Shown piece by piece: positions 9,081 to 16,985 of a DNA stretch of 64,000 bases. The position numbers and the translations under genes are program-made. The stretch comes from Bacillota bacterium (lineage in GTDB: Bacteria > Bacillota > Clostridia > Saccharofermentanales > Saccharofermentanaceae), in assembly GCA_023397475.1 (NCBI GenBank), contig JAEWUD010000056.1, positions 1-64,000 on the forward strand, read 5' to 3'. The notes beneath the pieces are model-generated. The model was not told where the DNA came from, did no database searches, and saw only the letters and a program-made list of their open reading frames with translations. Position 1 is the stretch's first letter. Every line of letters starts with the position of its first letter.

Positions 9081-9685
9081 GAGCTTGTCCTCCGTGACAG
9101 TAAGAATTCAGCGATGCGGTCCAGTTCTTCATATAGGATTTCTTGGGTCATTCCGTTATCGGAAAAATACAGCGCCATCAGGCCTTGCAGGGAGTAAATA
9201 AATGTCTTTGCCAGAATCGGCACATCGGATTCGTGGATTAGTCCGAGATCGACAAAGCTTCGGTAGGTCTTAAGATACTGGCTGCTGAAGTCCGGAACCG
9301 GGACATCTGATCTGCCGACCGGATGCAATCGATAGGAATAGAAAAAGCCGAACACGTTAGGATTCGCAATGAAATATTCGACGTATTTGCGATTCTGGAG
9401 CTTGACATCCTCGATGTTGAGAATCATCGTCGGTGACTGTTCTTGCATATACTTCAGCAGATCCTTAATCATCTCATCCTTCACGTCCTGCAGAAGTTCG
9501 TTTATATTGCCGAAGTAATTGTATATTGTGGAGAAGGTGTATCCCGCGGCATCCGCGACCTTCCGTACGGAGACATTCTCGACGCCTTCTTCGAGAATGA
9601 TTGTCTTCGCGGCCTGCACGAAATACGATCGGACTCTTTGTATCTTGATGCTTTGCTTGGCTTTTGTGTCGTATTGGGTACCCAT
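9077..9685 (-). CDS. TetR family transcriptional regulator
   Basis: 202 residues with an N-terminal helix-turn-helix (about 25-65: ENVSVRKVADAAGYTFSTIYNYFGNINELL) and a divergent ligand-binding C-terminal domain. It is the first gene of the operon and sits just downstream of a near-perfect inverted repeat overlapping its promoter. It therefore most likely represses its own operon of flavodoxin and FMN_bind genes. RBS is AAAGGAGGAATC. Inducer unknown. Confidence 0.88.
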   Translation of the reverse strand: MGTQYDTKAKQSIKIQRVRSYFVQAAKTIILEEGVENVSVRKVADAAGYTFSTIYNYFGNINELLQDVKDEMIKDLLKYMQEQSPTMILNIEDVKLQNRKYVEYFIANPNVFGFFYSYRLHPVGRSDVPVPDFSSQYLKTYRSFVDLGLIHESDVPILAKTFIYSLQGLMALYFSDNGMTQEILYEELDRIAEFLLSRRTSS

Positions 9686-9719
9686 GATTCCTCCTTTTTA
9701 TCTTTCAGCGCTAACAAAC

Positions 9720-9753
9720 AATAACACTGTTCGAAAATAAGAACAATGTTATT
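9720..9753 (-). promoter_or_regulatory. TetR operator (inverted repeat)
   Basis: AATAACACTGTTC (9720-9732), 8-bp spacer, GAACAATGTTATT (9741-9753). The arms match at 12 of 13 positions. The site covers the -10 box (ATTATT, 9751-9756, read on the minus strand) and the start region. Confidence 0.7.
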
Positions 9754-9779
9754 ATTCTCTCGAAAAAAGTTACTGTCAA
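9751..9779 (-). promoter_or_regulatory. Promoter of the TetR-flavodoxin-FMN_bind operon
   Basis: On the minus strand TTGACA (9779-9774) and AATAAT (9756-9751) are spaced by 17 bp. Confidence 0.7.
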
Positions 9780-9780
9780 C

Positions 9781-9857
9781 GGTGGGCGAGCATTTCATTC
9801 GCTCACGAGTCCTCGGCTTACGCCTGCGGAAGTTCGCTCATGAAATACTCGCCCACC
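9781..9857. repeat. Long imperfect inverted repeat
   Basis: The 18-bp arms GGTGGGCGAGCATTTCAT (9781-9798) and ATGAAATACTCGCCCACC (9840-9857) pair at 17 of 18 positions around a 41-nt loop. The loop contains the small hairpin GGCTTACGCC. No T-tract follows on either strand, so it is not a normal terminator. It may be a mobile or regulatory palindrome. The rest of the gap up to 10026 shows no gene. Confidence 0.8.
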
Positions 9858-10026
9858 TCAGAATTGCGAACTTCAAGAGTCAAGGTAAGCATTGTATGAC
9901 GATATTGTCACTTCAAAGGTAATGTGAATCGTATAGAATATTTTCAAGAGCACATAACATGTAGCGTTGAACTGTATCGAAAAAATTTTCGATGTTTGAA
10001 ATCTAAGAGGGAGGACATCAGAACTG

Positions 10027-10659
10027 ATGGACAGAACAAAGCTTCGTCCTATTCTTAAGGTGATCAGCATTCTTCCCGCTATTGTGTTGGGCATGCTTTT
10101 ACATTATTTCGTTACCCTGGAGCTTGGCCTTAACCTTTTCGGTGCCAGTCGGGCAAACTCGTTTATTATGTTGTTTGGTCAGATTGTTGTTTTTTACTTC
10201 GTGTTGCAATTGATCTTTTTTCGCGGAAAATACTGGACGCGATTTGAGTTCATCCTTGCGTTGGTCGTCTATTCGATCGTTATATTTGCCGGCCTAATCT
10301 TCCGAGGATCTATTTATATCGGTGGTTTATCTCTTATGGAACAACATCTATGGAATCGCGTGGAATTGAATCCTTTTAGCTTCCTTCAGGACTTTATGGT
10401 AGATCGGGAAAGTCTTACGATCGCATTCATAAATTTGGTGCTGTTTCTGCCTTTGCCGCTCCTTTTGTTCTTGAATCGAATCAAACCTCGCTATTGGGTA
10501 GCTCTCATCTTGTTCGTCTCAATTGAGCTTTTGCAGTTGTTTTCGCGCCAAGGCATATTCTCTGTTGGAGATATAACACTCTATCTGGTTGGATACTTTT
10601 TTGGAATGGCATTGTTGAAATTGGTCCGGGAGAAGACAAATATTATGACAGATCTTTAG
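10027..10659 (+). CDS. VanZ-like membrane protein
   Basis: 210 residues with five or six hydrophobic helices. The C-terminal half has the VanZ pattern: NPFSFLQD, then NLVLFLPLPLLL, then SIELLQLFSRQGIFSVGDITLYLVGYFFG. VanZ proteins give low-level glycopeptide (teicoplanin) tolerance in enterococci, but most chromosomal homologues are uncharacterised. RBS GGGAGGAC. Single gene; the stop is TAG. Confidence 0.75.
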   Translation: MDRTKLRPILKVISILPAIVLGMLLHYFVTLELGLNLFGASRANSFIMLFGQIVVFYFVLQLIFFRGKYWTRFEFILALVVYSIVIFAGLIFRGSIYIGGLSLMEQHLWNRVELNPFSFLQDFMVDRESLTIAFINLVLFLPLPLLLFLNRIKPRYWVALILFVSIELLQLFSRQGIFSVGDITLYLVGYFFGMALLKLVREKTNIMTDL

Positions 10660-11042
10660 TAATGTCGGTCTCGCATTTTTCTCGCTCGCTCTTCAGTAGT
10701 GGCAGTCTGCAGGAGAGGTGTATTATCGAAAATCTATCCAGATCGACAAATGCTTATCCGAAACTGCATCTTGTCGGCATTTCGGATGTGGATTTGGTTT
10801 GTTCAATCGTTATAAAAATAGAATATGGAGCCGGTGAGCCTCATCAGAGCACACTGATCAATCCACCTGCCATAGCGATTATGACCGTGAATTCGATTCT
10901 GATCAACTGTACGACCGGAAAACCCGAGATGGTGAGATTAGAAATTAACCCGTCCATCCAATTATTCGTAAAAGATTGTCCGAATTCGAATTGTTGATTA
11001 TTATGAGCGAATGAGCAAAGTCTTTGTATGGAGGAATCTCTA
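10660..11042. other. Gene-poor stretch upstream of folD
   Basis: No confident gene. A forward frame (10662-10997) lacks an RBS. A reverse 37-codon frame (10844-10957) encodes a hydrophobic tail with EFTVIIAMAGGLIS and stays open upstream, which could be the remnant of a membrane protein, but I cannot identify it. I looked for a tetrahydrofolate riboswitch before folD and saw none. Confidence 0.35.
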
Positions 11043-11891
11043 ATGGAACCACTGATTCTGGACGGTACGGCACTCGCAAAAAAACGGAGTATGATTTGAT
11101 CGATCGCGTGAGACGTGTCGCAGAAGAGACTGGAAAAACACCATGTCTCGCGACGATACTTGTTGGCGATGATCCTTCGTCCGTTGTTTATGTCCGAATG
11201 AAGGTGAATGCCTGCGCCCGTGTCGGTATCTCGTCGCGCAAGATCGAGCTTCCCGCAGGAACGACAACGGAGGAATTACTTCATGTCATAGAGACGCTGA
11301 ACACAGATGAGAGTGTGAACGGCATCTTACTGCAACACCCCGTTCCTCGGCACATCGATGAACTTCGTTGTTTCGATGCGATCGCACGCGAAAAGGACGT
11401 CGATGGTGTCAACACCGCGTCCTTTGGAGGCTATGGCGATGCAGGAGCGTGCATTCAAGAGCGCGACGCCGATGGCGATTCTTTCGATACTCACACACTA
11501 TGGGATCGAACTTGCCGGAAAACATGCGGTTGTCATCGGCCGCAGCGCAATTCTCGGGAAGCCCGTCGCGATGCTACTCCTGAACGCAGACGCAACAGTG
11601 ACGGTGTGTCATTCGAAGACAAGAAATCTCCCGGATCTCGTTCGTCAGGCGGACATTATCGTCGCCGCGGTCGGCAAGCCGGAGTTTGTAATGGCTGATT
11701 GGGTGAAGGAGGGGGCGGTCCTGATCGATGCCGGATACCATCCGAGCCGTGTTGGAGATGTTGATCTGGTACACGCTGCGTCACGGTCTTCGGCGTATAC
11801 GCCGGTGCCGGGCGGCGTCGGACCGATGACCATCGCGAGCCTTATCACACAAACCGTTGAATCAGCGGAATGGAAGGCAGGCATCTCGTAA
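11043..11891 (+). pseudogene. folD: folD with two compensating frameshifts
   Basis: Encodes methylene-tetrahydrofolate dehydrogenase/cyclohydrolase. The start is ATG 11043 with RBS GGAGG at about 11030, giving MEPLILDGTALAKK. At the A7 run 11078-11084 the frame moves by -1 into a frame carrying TPCLATILVGDDPSS, VYVRMK, GILLQHPVP and KDVDGVNTASFG. Near 11428-11440 it returns to the original frame, which carries ATPMAI, HAVVIGRSAILGKP, TVCHS and PVPGGVGPMT up to 11891. The total of 283 codons equals normal FolD length, so one base lost and one gained would explain it. Either a sequencing or assembly error in an active gene, or recent inactivation. Key residues are present in the pieces. Confidence 0.85.
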
Positions 11892-11898
11892 GTAGGTT

Positions 11899-12471
11899 TT
11901 ATTTTTTGAATCCCGGTAGTGTTATATCCCACTCCTCACGCAAGATCGCGTAGAGGTATTTATCACACCATGTGTACCCTAGCGAACGGTTGCCTCGACA
12001 GCACTTCACGTAGTGCGCTTCTCTGCGCATACCGATCTTCTCCATAATCCGGTACGAACCGCGATTCAATGTGTTGCAGTCTGCAATGATGCGCCGAAGC
12101 CCCAAAGTTTCGAATCCGAGCCGCAGAAGGGTTCGCCCGATCTCTGTGCCATAGCCTTGGCGCCAGTAGTCCCGGTGTAATTCCCACGCCAGTTCGGCAG
12201 GGTCCTTATCCGTGAACGCGAGCTCGCATGAACCAATGAGCGCGCCGTCCTCCTTGCGAACGACGGCGTACCGATAATGGGGGCAATCGATTTGCTCTGC
12301 GCACTTGATCGCCCAATCTAAATATTCCTTTGCTTCTTTCTCGTCCTTTGGATCGGAAGAGCGATAGCGCATGTTCTCTTCGTTGCTTAGCCAATCGTAG
12401 ACGACCTGGAAATCCTCTGGACGGAATGCACGAAAAAGAAGCCTTTCGGAAGTAAGCTCCGTATGGTTCAT
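11899..12471 (-). CDS. GNAT acetyltransferase, RimJ/RimL type
   Basis: 190 residues of the Acetyltransf_3 type: TSERLLFRAFRPEDF at the N-terminus, AELAWELHRDYWRQGYGTE as the acetyl-CoA-binding segment, and NTLNRGSYRIMEKIGMRREA as the conserved C-terminal motif. It likely acetylates an amine on a protein N-terminus or a small molecule; substrate unknown. It converges on folD with a 7-bp gap. RBS AGGAGAATCATCAG. Confidence 0.85.
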   Translation of the reverse strand: MNHTELTSERLLFRAFRPEDFQVVYDWLSNEENMRYRSSDPKDEKEAKEYLDWAIKCAEQIDCPHYRYAVVRKEDGALIGSCELAFTDKDPAELAWELHRDYWRQGYGTEIGRTLLRLGFETLGLRRIIADCNTLNRGSYRIMEKIGMRREAHYVKCCRGNRSLGYTWCDKYLYAILREEWDITLPGFKK

Positions 12472-12547
12472 CTGATGATTCTCCTGCTATTCGAGTTTTG
12501 TGTCTGAACTGTCGGCGAACAGGGCGTGAAACCGATATGCTTATCGA

Positions 12548-13282
12548 TCAGATGTTGCCGAAATCGTTCTTCTTCGACGCATTATTCTTGTTATATTGGT
12601 CGATGTTGTAGCGGTCATGGAGCATGCCGGTCAGCTGAAGCCCGACGATCGCGACGGTAAAGATCAGGGCGAAGATTGCCCAGTAGAAGAGTCGTGACGC
12701 GAAGGCCGGCTCGGGAAGTGCGTAGGTAGCGATGATGAAGAGAGCACTTCCGAAGAGGAGCCCGGTGAAGCCCGTCATTCCGACGCGAAAACGACGATTG
12801 GAGGCTTCAATTTGTTCGCGTGTATAGAAGGCTTGGATCGCCGGATTTTTCTTCTTGAATTCCTCGTCACCCATGCCGGTACAGATCATGACCATAATGC
12901 CGGCGATCACAAAGGCAAGCATCGAGACAACAGAGATTGCAACGTGGACACCGAGACTGAGAAGTGTAAGAAGGACCGTCGCACTCACAAACATAAGGCC
13001 GGTTCCTCCGGACATAATGTAAGCGAATCGCTTCATATGTCGATCATAATCGTGCGCGTCACCTACTGTCACAGCTTCGGCGTCGCCCCGTAATAGTGTG
13101 TCCATGGGGCACGCGAACATCTCACACATCCGAAGCAGTTTATCCATCTCGGGGAACGCAGCGCCGGCCTCCCATTTGGAGATTGATTGACGCGACACAT
13201 CCAGCCGCTCGGCGAGCTGCTCTTGTGTCATATCCATCCTCCTGCGGTAGAACTGGAGGTTGGTGCTAAATTTCTCATTCAT
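12548..13282 (-). CDS. XRE-family regulator with membrane domain
   Basis: 244 residues: a Cro/CI helix-turn-helix at about 6-62 (MTQEQLAERLDVSRQSISKWEAG), then four hydrophobic helices in two pairs (about 88-140 and 165-220). Such HTH-membrane proteins are common one-component regulators in Bacillota. An upstream in-frame ATG at 13294 immediately follows AAAGG, too close to act as start, so 13282 is preferred but not certain. No partner gene is adjacent. Confidence 0.8.
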   Translation of the reverse strand: MNEKFSTNLQFYRRRMDMTQEQLAERLDVSRQSISKWEAGAAFPEMDKLLRMCEMFACPMDTLLRGDAEAVTVGDAHDYDRHMKRFAYIMSGGTGLMFVSATVLLTLLSLGVHVAISVVSMLAFVIAGIMVMICTGMGDEEFKKKNPAIQAFYTREQIEASNRRFRVGMTGFTGLLFGSALFIIATYALPEPAFASRLFYWAIFALIFTVAIVGLQLTGMLHDRYNIDQYNKNNASKKNDFGNI

Positions 13283-13294
13283 ACTTCTTGCCAT

Positions 13295-13621
13295 CCTTTC
13301 GATATTGTATCACTCGAAGATTCGTTTGTCAGAAGCGCTTCTGTAATCACAGTATGCGGTTGCATGCTGTCTCCGGAAAAGAAAGCTCATGTTGCGTTTG
13401 GAGAAAAACATGTCTATTTCGAGTTGCATGGACCCAATATGCCGCTTTTGCAGATTTTTCTTCGAAAATACAAAGGCTCTTTTTACTTCGCTGAGAGGTT
13501 TCATAACGAAAGATTCTCTTGCCGAAGCGGAACTTTTCGCCGATGATAGAAGTGGTTGTATGAGAAGCCAAAGACATGACATGAGTATTCATGCCAGTGT
13601 ACTGTAAAGGCGGAGTGTTGG
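13295..13621. other. Intergenic stretch
   Basis: Several short overlapping frames on both strands, none with an RBS or recognisable product. It separates two divergent genes, so it should hold both promoters; I see no strong consensus match. Confidence 0.4.
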
Positions 13622-14656
13622 ATGAACGAAGGACAGATAATCCCATATATTGTTTTCGGTGTAATCTGCGGGTTTATTACGGACAAGATCCGCCGAGATA
13701 AAGGGTATGTCAAGTCATGGTTCTGGTGGGGATTCTTCTTTCAGATCCTCGCGATCTTGATCGCTCTGGGTCAGAAACCTGCCGCACAATCCGCAAAGAG
13801 TAAGCCGCAAGAAGCCATTGAGAAGTATATCGACCTTGTAAACCAGGCCGGACAACCCAAGAACAGTGCGTCGTGGAACTGCATCTGCGGTCGCCAGAAC
13901 CGCTCTTACACAGGAACGTGTGCGTGCGGACGCACAAAGGATGCAGTTTTTGAAGAGTTTGAGAGTCGTCAACGATTTGCTCAATCCGGTAACATCGAGA
14001 AAATCCCTGTTGAAGAAGAGACCGTGAAACCACATAAGCAGGAAGAAGTTCTGCTTGACGAACGGGCAAAGCTTGTTCAAACTCTTTCTGCTGTTATTTC
14101 CGAAAAAGAATCCCCGTCGAAGCCGGCAAGCGATTCGACGACACCGGCTGCGGAAGAGATGCCGACATTGACACAGCCCGATCCGTTACCGCCGTGGAGT
14201 GAACCTGAACCTTTGCCGATATGGACTCCGGAGAGTTTTCGTGAAGAAATGATTGCTCATGAACCTGAGCTGCCGATCGTTGACAGAAGAAGGGAAGAGC
14301 CGAAGCGCGAAATAGCTGAACCGCAGATTCAAATGGAGCCCGACGTCGGGCGAGAGAAGATGATTCTCGAGTCATCCGAGCCGAAAGTGGCGAAGGTTCT
14401 TACCAAACAAGAAGTGATTTCCTTGTTGTCTCAAGCCGAGAAACTTCCGACCGCGGATGAGATCTATTCGGTTCTGCGTAAGTTTCGCGATGATATTAAG
14501 ACACAAGAGTTTGATGCTCTGATTCAGGAACTTCAAAATGACGCGGCTGTCGAACGAGCCTATGGAAACAACAAAAACACAGCGATGCTGCACATCGACT
14601 TGTACCGAAATAATTCCGGCATGCAGACAGATACTACATACAATATGTATATATAA
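13622..14656 (+). CDS. Hypothetical membrane protein with Cys pairs and Pro/Glu-rich region
   Basis: 344 residues. Residues about 5-18 and 32-50 are hydrophobic (WWGFFFQILAILIALG). WNCICGRQNRSYTGTCACG at about 86-104 looks like a minimal zinc ribbon (C-x-C pairs). A long disordered Pro/Glu/Ser-rich region follows (about 110-255). The C-terminal 80 residues form a charged helical domain (LTKQEVISLLSQAEKLPTADE). No family recognised. RBS GGCGGAG. The C-terminal domain could be a protein-interaction module. Zinc binding is inferred only from the cysteine spacing. Confidence 0.65.
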   Translation: MNEGQIIPYIVFGVICGFITDKIRRDKGYVKSWFWWGFFFQILAILIALGQKPAAQSAKSKPQEAIEKYIDLVNQAGQPKNSASWNCICGRQNRSYTGTCACGRTKDAVFEEFESRQRFAQSGNIEKIPVEEETVKPHKQEEVLLDERAKLVQTLSAVISEKESPSKPASDSTTPAAEEMPTLTQPDPLPPWSEPEPLPIWTPESFREEMIAHEPELPIVDRRREEPKREIAEPQIQMEPDVGREKMILESSEPKVAKVLTKQEVISLLSQAEKLPTADEIYSVLRKFRDDIKTQEFDALIQELQNDAAVERAYGNNKNTAMLHIDLYRNNSGMQTDTTYNMYI

Positions 14657-14723
14657 TATAATAGAAGAAATAATATAATAAAATGGACAATGTGTCCCGA
14701 GTATCTGTCATATGGAGGAAGTT

Positions 14724-15224
14724 ATGAAGATTGCGATTCTTTATCACAGTGTAAGTGGCAATACAAGATCGATTGCGGAGAATATTCAGTCGGGTATGGA
14801 GCAAATCCATGGCGTAGAGGTCAAAACGATGTCAATTGACGAGATCGATGACAGTTTTGTCCGGGACGCAAAAGCCGTCGTATTGGGTTGCCCAATCTAT
14901 GCAGGCTCCTTATCCTGGCAGATGAAGAAGTTCCTGGACACAACGAACCTGCCTCTTTCCGGGAAGCTCGGCTGTGTATTCGCGATGGCTAATTTTCTGG
15001 GTGGTGGCGGATCGGTTGGCGAACTAACCATGATCACGGCTATGCTGGTTCGAGGGATGCTGGTCTATTCAGCCGGAGCCGCTGAGGGACAGCCCTATAC
15101 ACATCTCGGAATCGTAGCGATAAGGTCTGGAGACGATTGGCAGAAGGAACGCGCCAGAATCTTCGGCGAACGTGTTGCGCGAAAAGCCACAGAACTATGG
15201 GGAGATACGTCGGAGAAGTCTTGA
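14724..15224 (+). CDS. Flavodoxin family protein
   Basis: 166 residues. YHSVSGNTRSIAENI is the phosphate loop and VVLGCPIYAGSLSWQMKKFLD the second FMN-binding segment. A loop with FLGGGGS then fits the WrbA/NAD(P)H-quinone-reductase-like branch. Probable FMN-dependent oxidoreductase or electron carrier. The start is the second ATG, since the ATG at 14712 is part of the RBS region (ATGGAGGAAGTT). Monocistronic. Confidence 0.82.
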   Translation: MKIAILYHSVSGNTRSIAENIQSGMEQIHGVEVKTMSIDEIDDSFVRDAKAVVLGCPIYAGSLSWQMKKFLDTTNLPLSGKLGCVFAMANFLGGGGSVGELTMITAMLVRGMLVYSAGAAEGQPYTHLGIVAIRSGDDWQKERARIFGERVARKATELWGDTSEKS

Positions 15225-15441
15225 CAAGCGGTGTACGCAGGTCTATAACTTGATGATGTTGACGATTTGATAGCAGTCGTTCTGTCGCTCTGGCGTAAGC
15301 TGCTCGATACATTGTGTATACAAGAGGGTATACAAGTTTCTTTGTTGAAGAAACGGTGTGCCTTTTTTCGCGCCTTACCGGTGATTCGGTTTATGAGCGC
15401 CATAATTAGGAATGAATTTATATATTTAGGGGGATGAAGAT

Positions 15442-15858
15442 ATGTGTTGTTTACTGATTCCGGTTGCGGAGGCGATAGTCGTTTCACTTGTAACGCGGGC
15501 GATTCGCTCGCGAGAGTTTATAGACGCGGTACCACAAGTAGGAATGTCCGGTGAGGGGGAGTTCAAGATTCCTCTTTCCCGCAAGATGAAGTGGCTCTCG
15601 AACTTGTTGTGGGGCGGTTCTGCACTTCTTGCTTTTGAACACGTCTGGCATGGCGAAATCACTCCGTGGTTCCCGTTCATCACGGCGGCCGGGAATCCCG
15701 ATGCAATGGCTGCGATGTTTCGCGAGATGGCGACGGCCGGTGTGACGATGGCTGCCCTTGTAACGATGGTATGGGCTGTCATTCTTCTGGTGGTCAAGAA
15801 GATGGAGAAGCGCGGAACGAATTCTCTTCCCGCGGATATCATCGAGGCGAACGTATGA
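15442..15858 (+). CDS. Hypothetical membrane protein (pair partner A)
   Basis: 138 residues, RBS GGGGGATGAAGAT. Starts MCCLLIPVAEAIVV, with hydrophobic segments at the N-terminus, about 52-66 and about 108-124. Its last bases overlap the start of the next gene (ATGA). I recall no functional assignment for this type. The translational coupling suggests that the two proteins form one membrane complex. The preceding 217 bp contain no gene. Confidence 0.65.
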   Translation: MCCLLIPVAEAIVVSLVTRAIRSREFIDAVPQVGMSGEGEFKIPLSRKMKWLSNLLWGGSALLAFEHVWHGEITPWFPFITAAGNPDAMAAMFREMATAGVTMAALVTMVWAVILLVVKKMEKRGTNSLPADIIEANV

Positions 15859-16172
15859 CTCTCCTCATCGCCGTATTTGCAGCGATTATCACAACTGTTC
15901 TCTGGTATAAGAGCGCGCCCGGGAACGAGATGAGGCTTGGTATCCTGTGTGCCATGTTCTGGGGAGCCTCTCTGATGTGGCTCGTCGACGCGATCTTCGC
16001 GTATGTTGAGAGCGGAATTGATTTCTTCTCGCCAACCCCGGAAATCATGATCAACGACTTGTTTCTCGGCCTCTCGGCCGTAGCTTTTGCGTGTGTCATT
16101 TGGCTGGCGATCGTGCTTTTTCGCGATCCAAGAGGCGTTCTCAAAGATCTTCTGCGCGGCAAGAGTTCTTAG
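15855..16172 (+). CDS. Small hypothetical membrane protein (pair partner B)
   Basis: 105 residues, three predicted membrane helices (about 1-18, 30-50, 70-90), ending in a basic tail (DLLRGKSS). The start at 15855 is chosen because it overlaps the upstream stop. A longer frame upstream has no RBS and lies inside partner A. The stop is TAG. Function unknown. Confidence 0.6.
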   Translation: MTLLIAVFAAIITTVLWYKSAPGNEMRLGILCAMFWGASLMWLVDAIFAYVESGIDFFSPTPEIMINDLFLGLSAVAFACVIWLAIVLFRDPRGVLKDLLRGKSS

Positions 16173-16185
16173 AATATCTCGGAGA

Positions 16186-16845
16186 TCAGTCTTCAATCAC
16201 TCGCGTGAATAATCGATAGATGGGCTCGAGTACGAGGTATGCCTCCGCGACCTTAGCGGCCAGGTCTTCTCGAAAAATCGCTTCTGAAACATCTTCACGT
16301 GCATAGAAATACATTGAGCGCATATTGAGCCAGTCGATATCCGCAGCCGGGGCATCTTGGTAGCGCGGTTTCTTAAAGCGGTCTCCGCCCATCGTGAAAA
16401 TCTTCTGCGACTCATAGGTCTTGCGCGCTTCAAGGTATATTCTATTGCCATCCAAAATCATCTCGCGCAGAGCTTCCATCGTCTTGGCCGGCGCGTTATA
16501 AAATCCAAATCCATACTCGATTCCCCTTGGAGACAGGTCGAAGTAGAACCCCGGCAACTCCGTATGCAGATCCTGCTCCCGCATGAAGGCACACCAAACA
16601 TTGTCGCGAAAAATCGGTCCGCCCGCAGCAAAACGCATATCTCGATGAAGTCGGGAGATCCGTCGAGGATCGACCGGAATCCTGTCGTCGATCTTGTGAA
16701 GTGTCGGAGTGAGCGCAGTTATAAAAGAAGAGAAGGGTTCCGCCACATACTCTTGGTAATCCTTCTTGTGTTCCTTATACCATTCCCGGGAATTGTTTGA
16801 GAAATTCGTCTCCAGGAAGTCCAGTGTCTTTTGTGAAAAAGCCAT
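16186..16845 (-). CDS. DUF2461 (TIGR02453) family protein
   Basis: 219 residues with the family hallmarks: FLETNFSNNSREWYKEHKKDY near the N-terminus, RISRLHRDMRFA in the middle, and a central segment ending FYFDLSPRGIEYGFGFYNAP. The family is widespread and of unknown biochemical function. RBS AAAGGATG. Convergent with the small membrane pair; a 13-bp gap leaves no room for a separate terminator. Confidence 0.85.
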   Translation of the reverse strand: MAFSQKTLDFLETNFSNNSREWYKEHKKDYQEYVAEPFSSFITALTPTLHKIDDRIPVDPRRISRLHRDMRFAAGGPIFRDNVWCAFMREQDLHTELPGFYFDLSPRGIEYGFGFYNAPAKTMEALREMILDGNRIYLEARKTYESQKIFTMGGDRFKKPRYQDAPAADIDWLNMRSMYFYAREDVSEAIFREDLAAKVAEAYLVLEPIYRLFTRVIED

Positions 16846-16985
16846 TCATATCACATCCTTTCGATAATCTATTCTAACACGCGATAAATTACAGAAAGAT
16901 GACAAATTCATCGTAAACCGCGTTGTTTGTAAATCCATTGAGGAATATACTAGACGAGGATAATTAACATCAGGAGGACTTCACG

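Noticed and set aside
10660..11042. THF riboswitch before folD
   Set aside because: No match to the conserved core by eye.
11078..11084. Programmed -1 frameshifting in folD
   Set aside because: The A7 run fits, but a second, opposite shift is needed and FolD has no known recoding.
15426..16196. Reverse-strand 256-codon frame
   Set aside because: Antisense of two coupled membrane genes that have RBSs and overlap.
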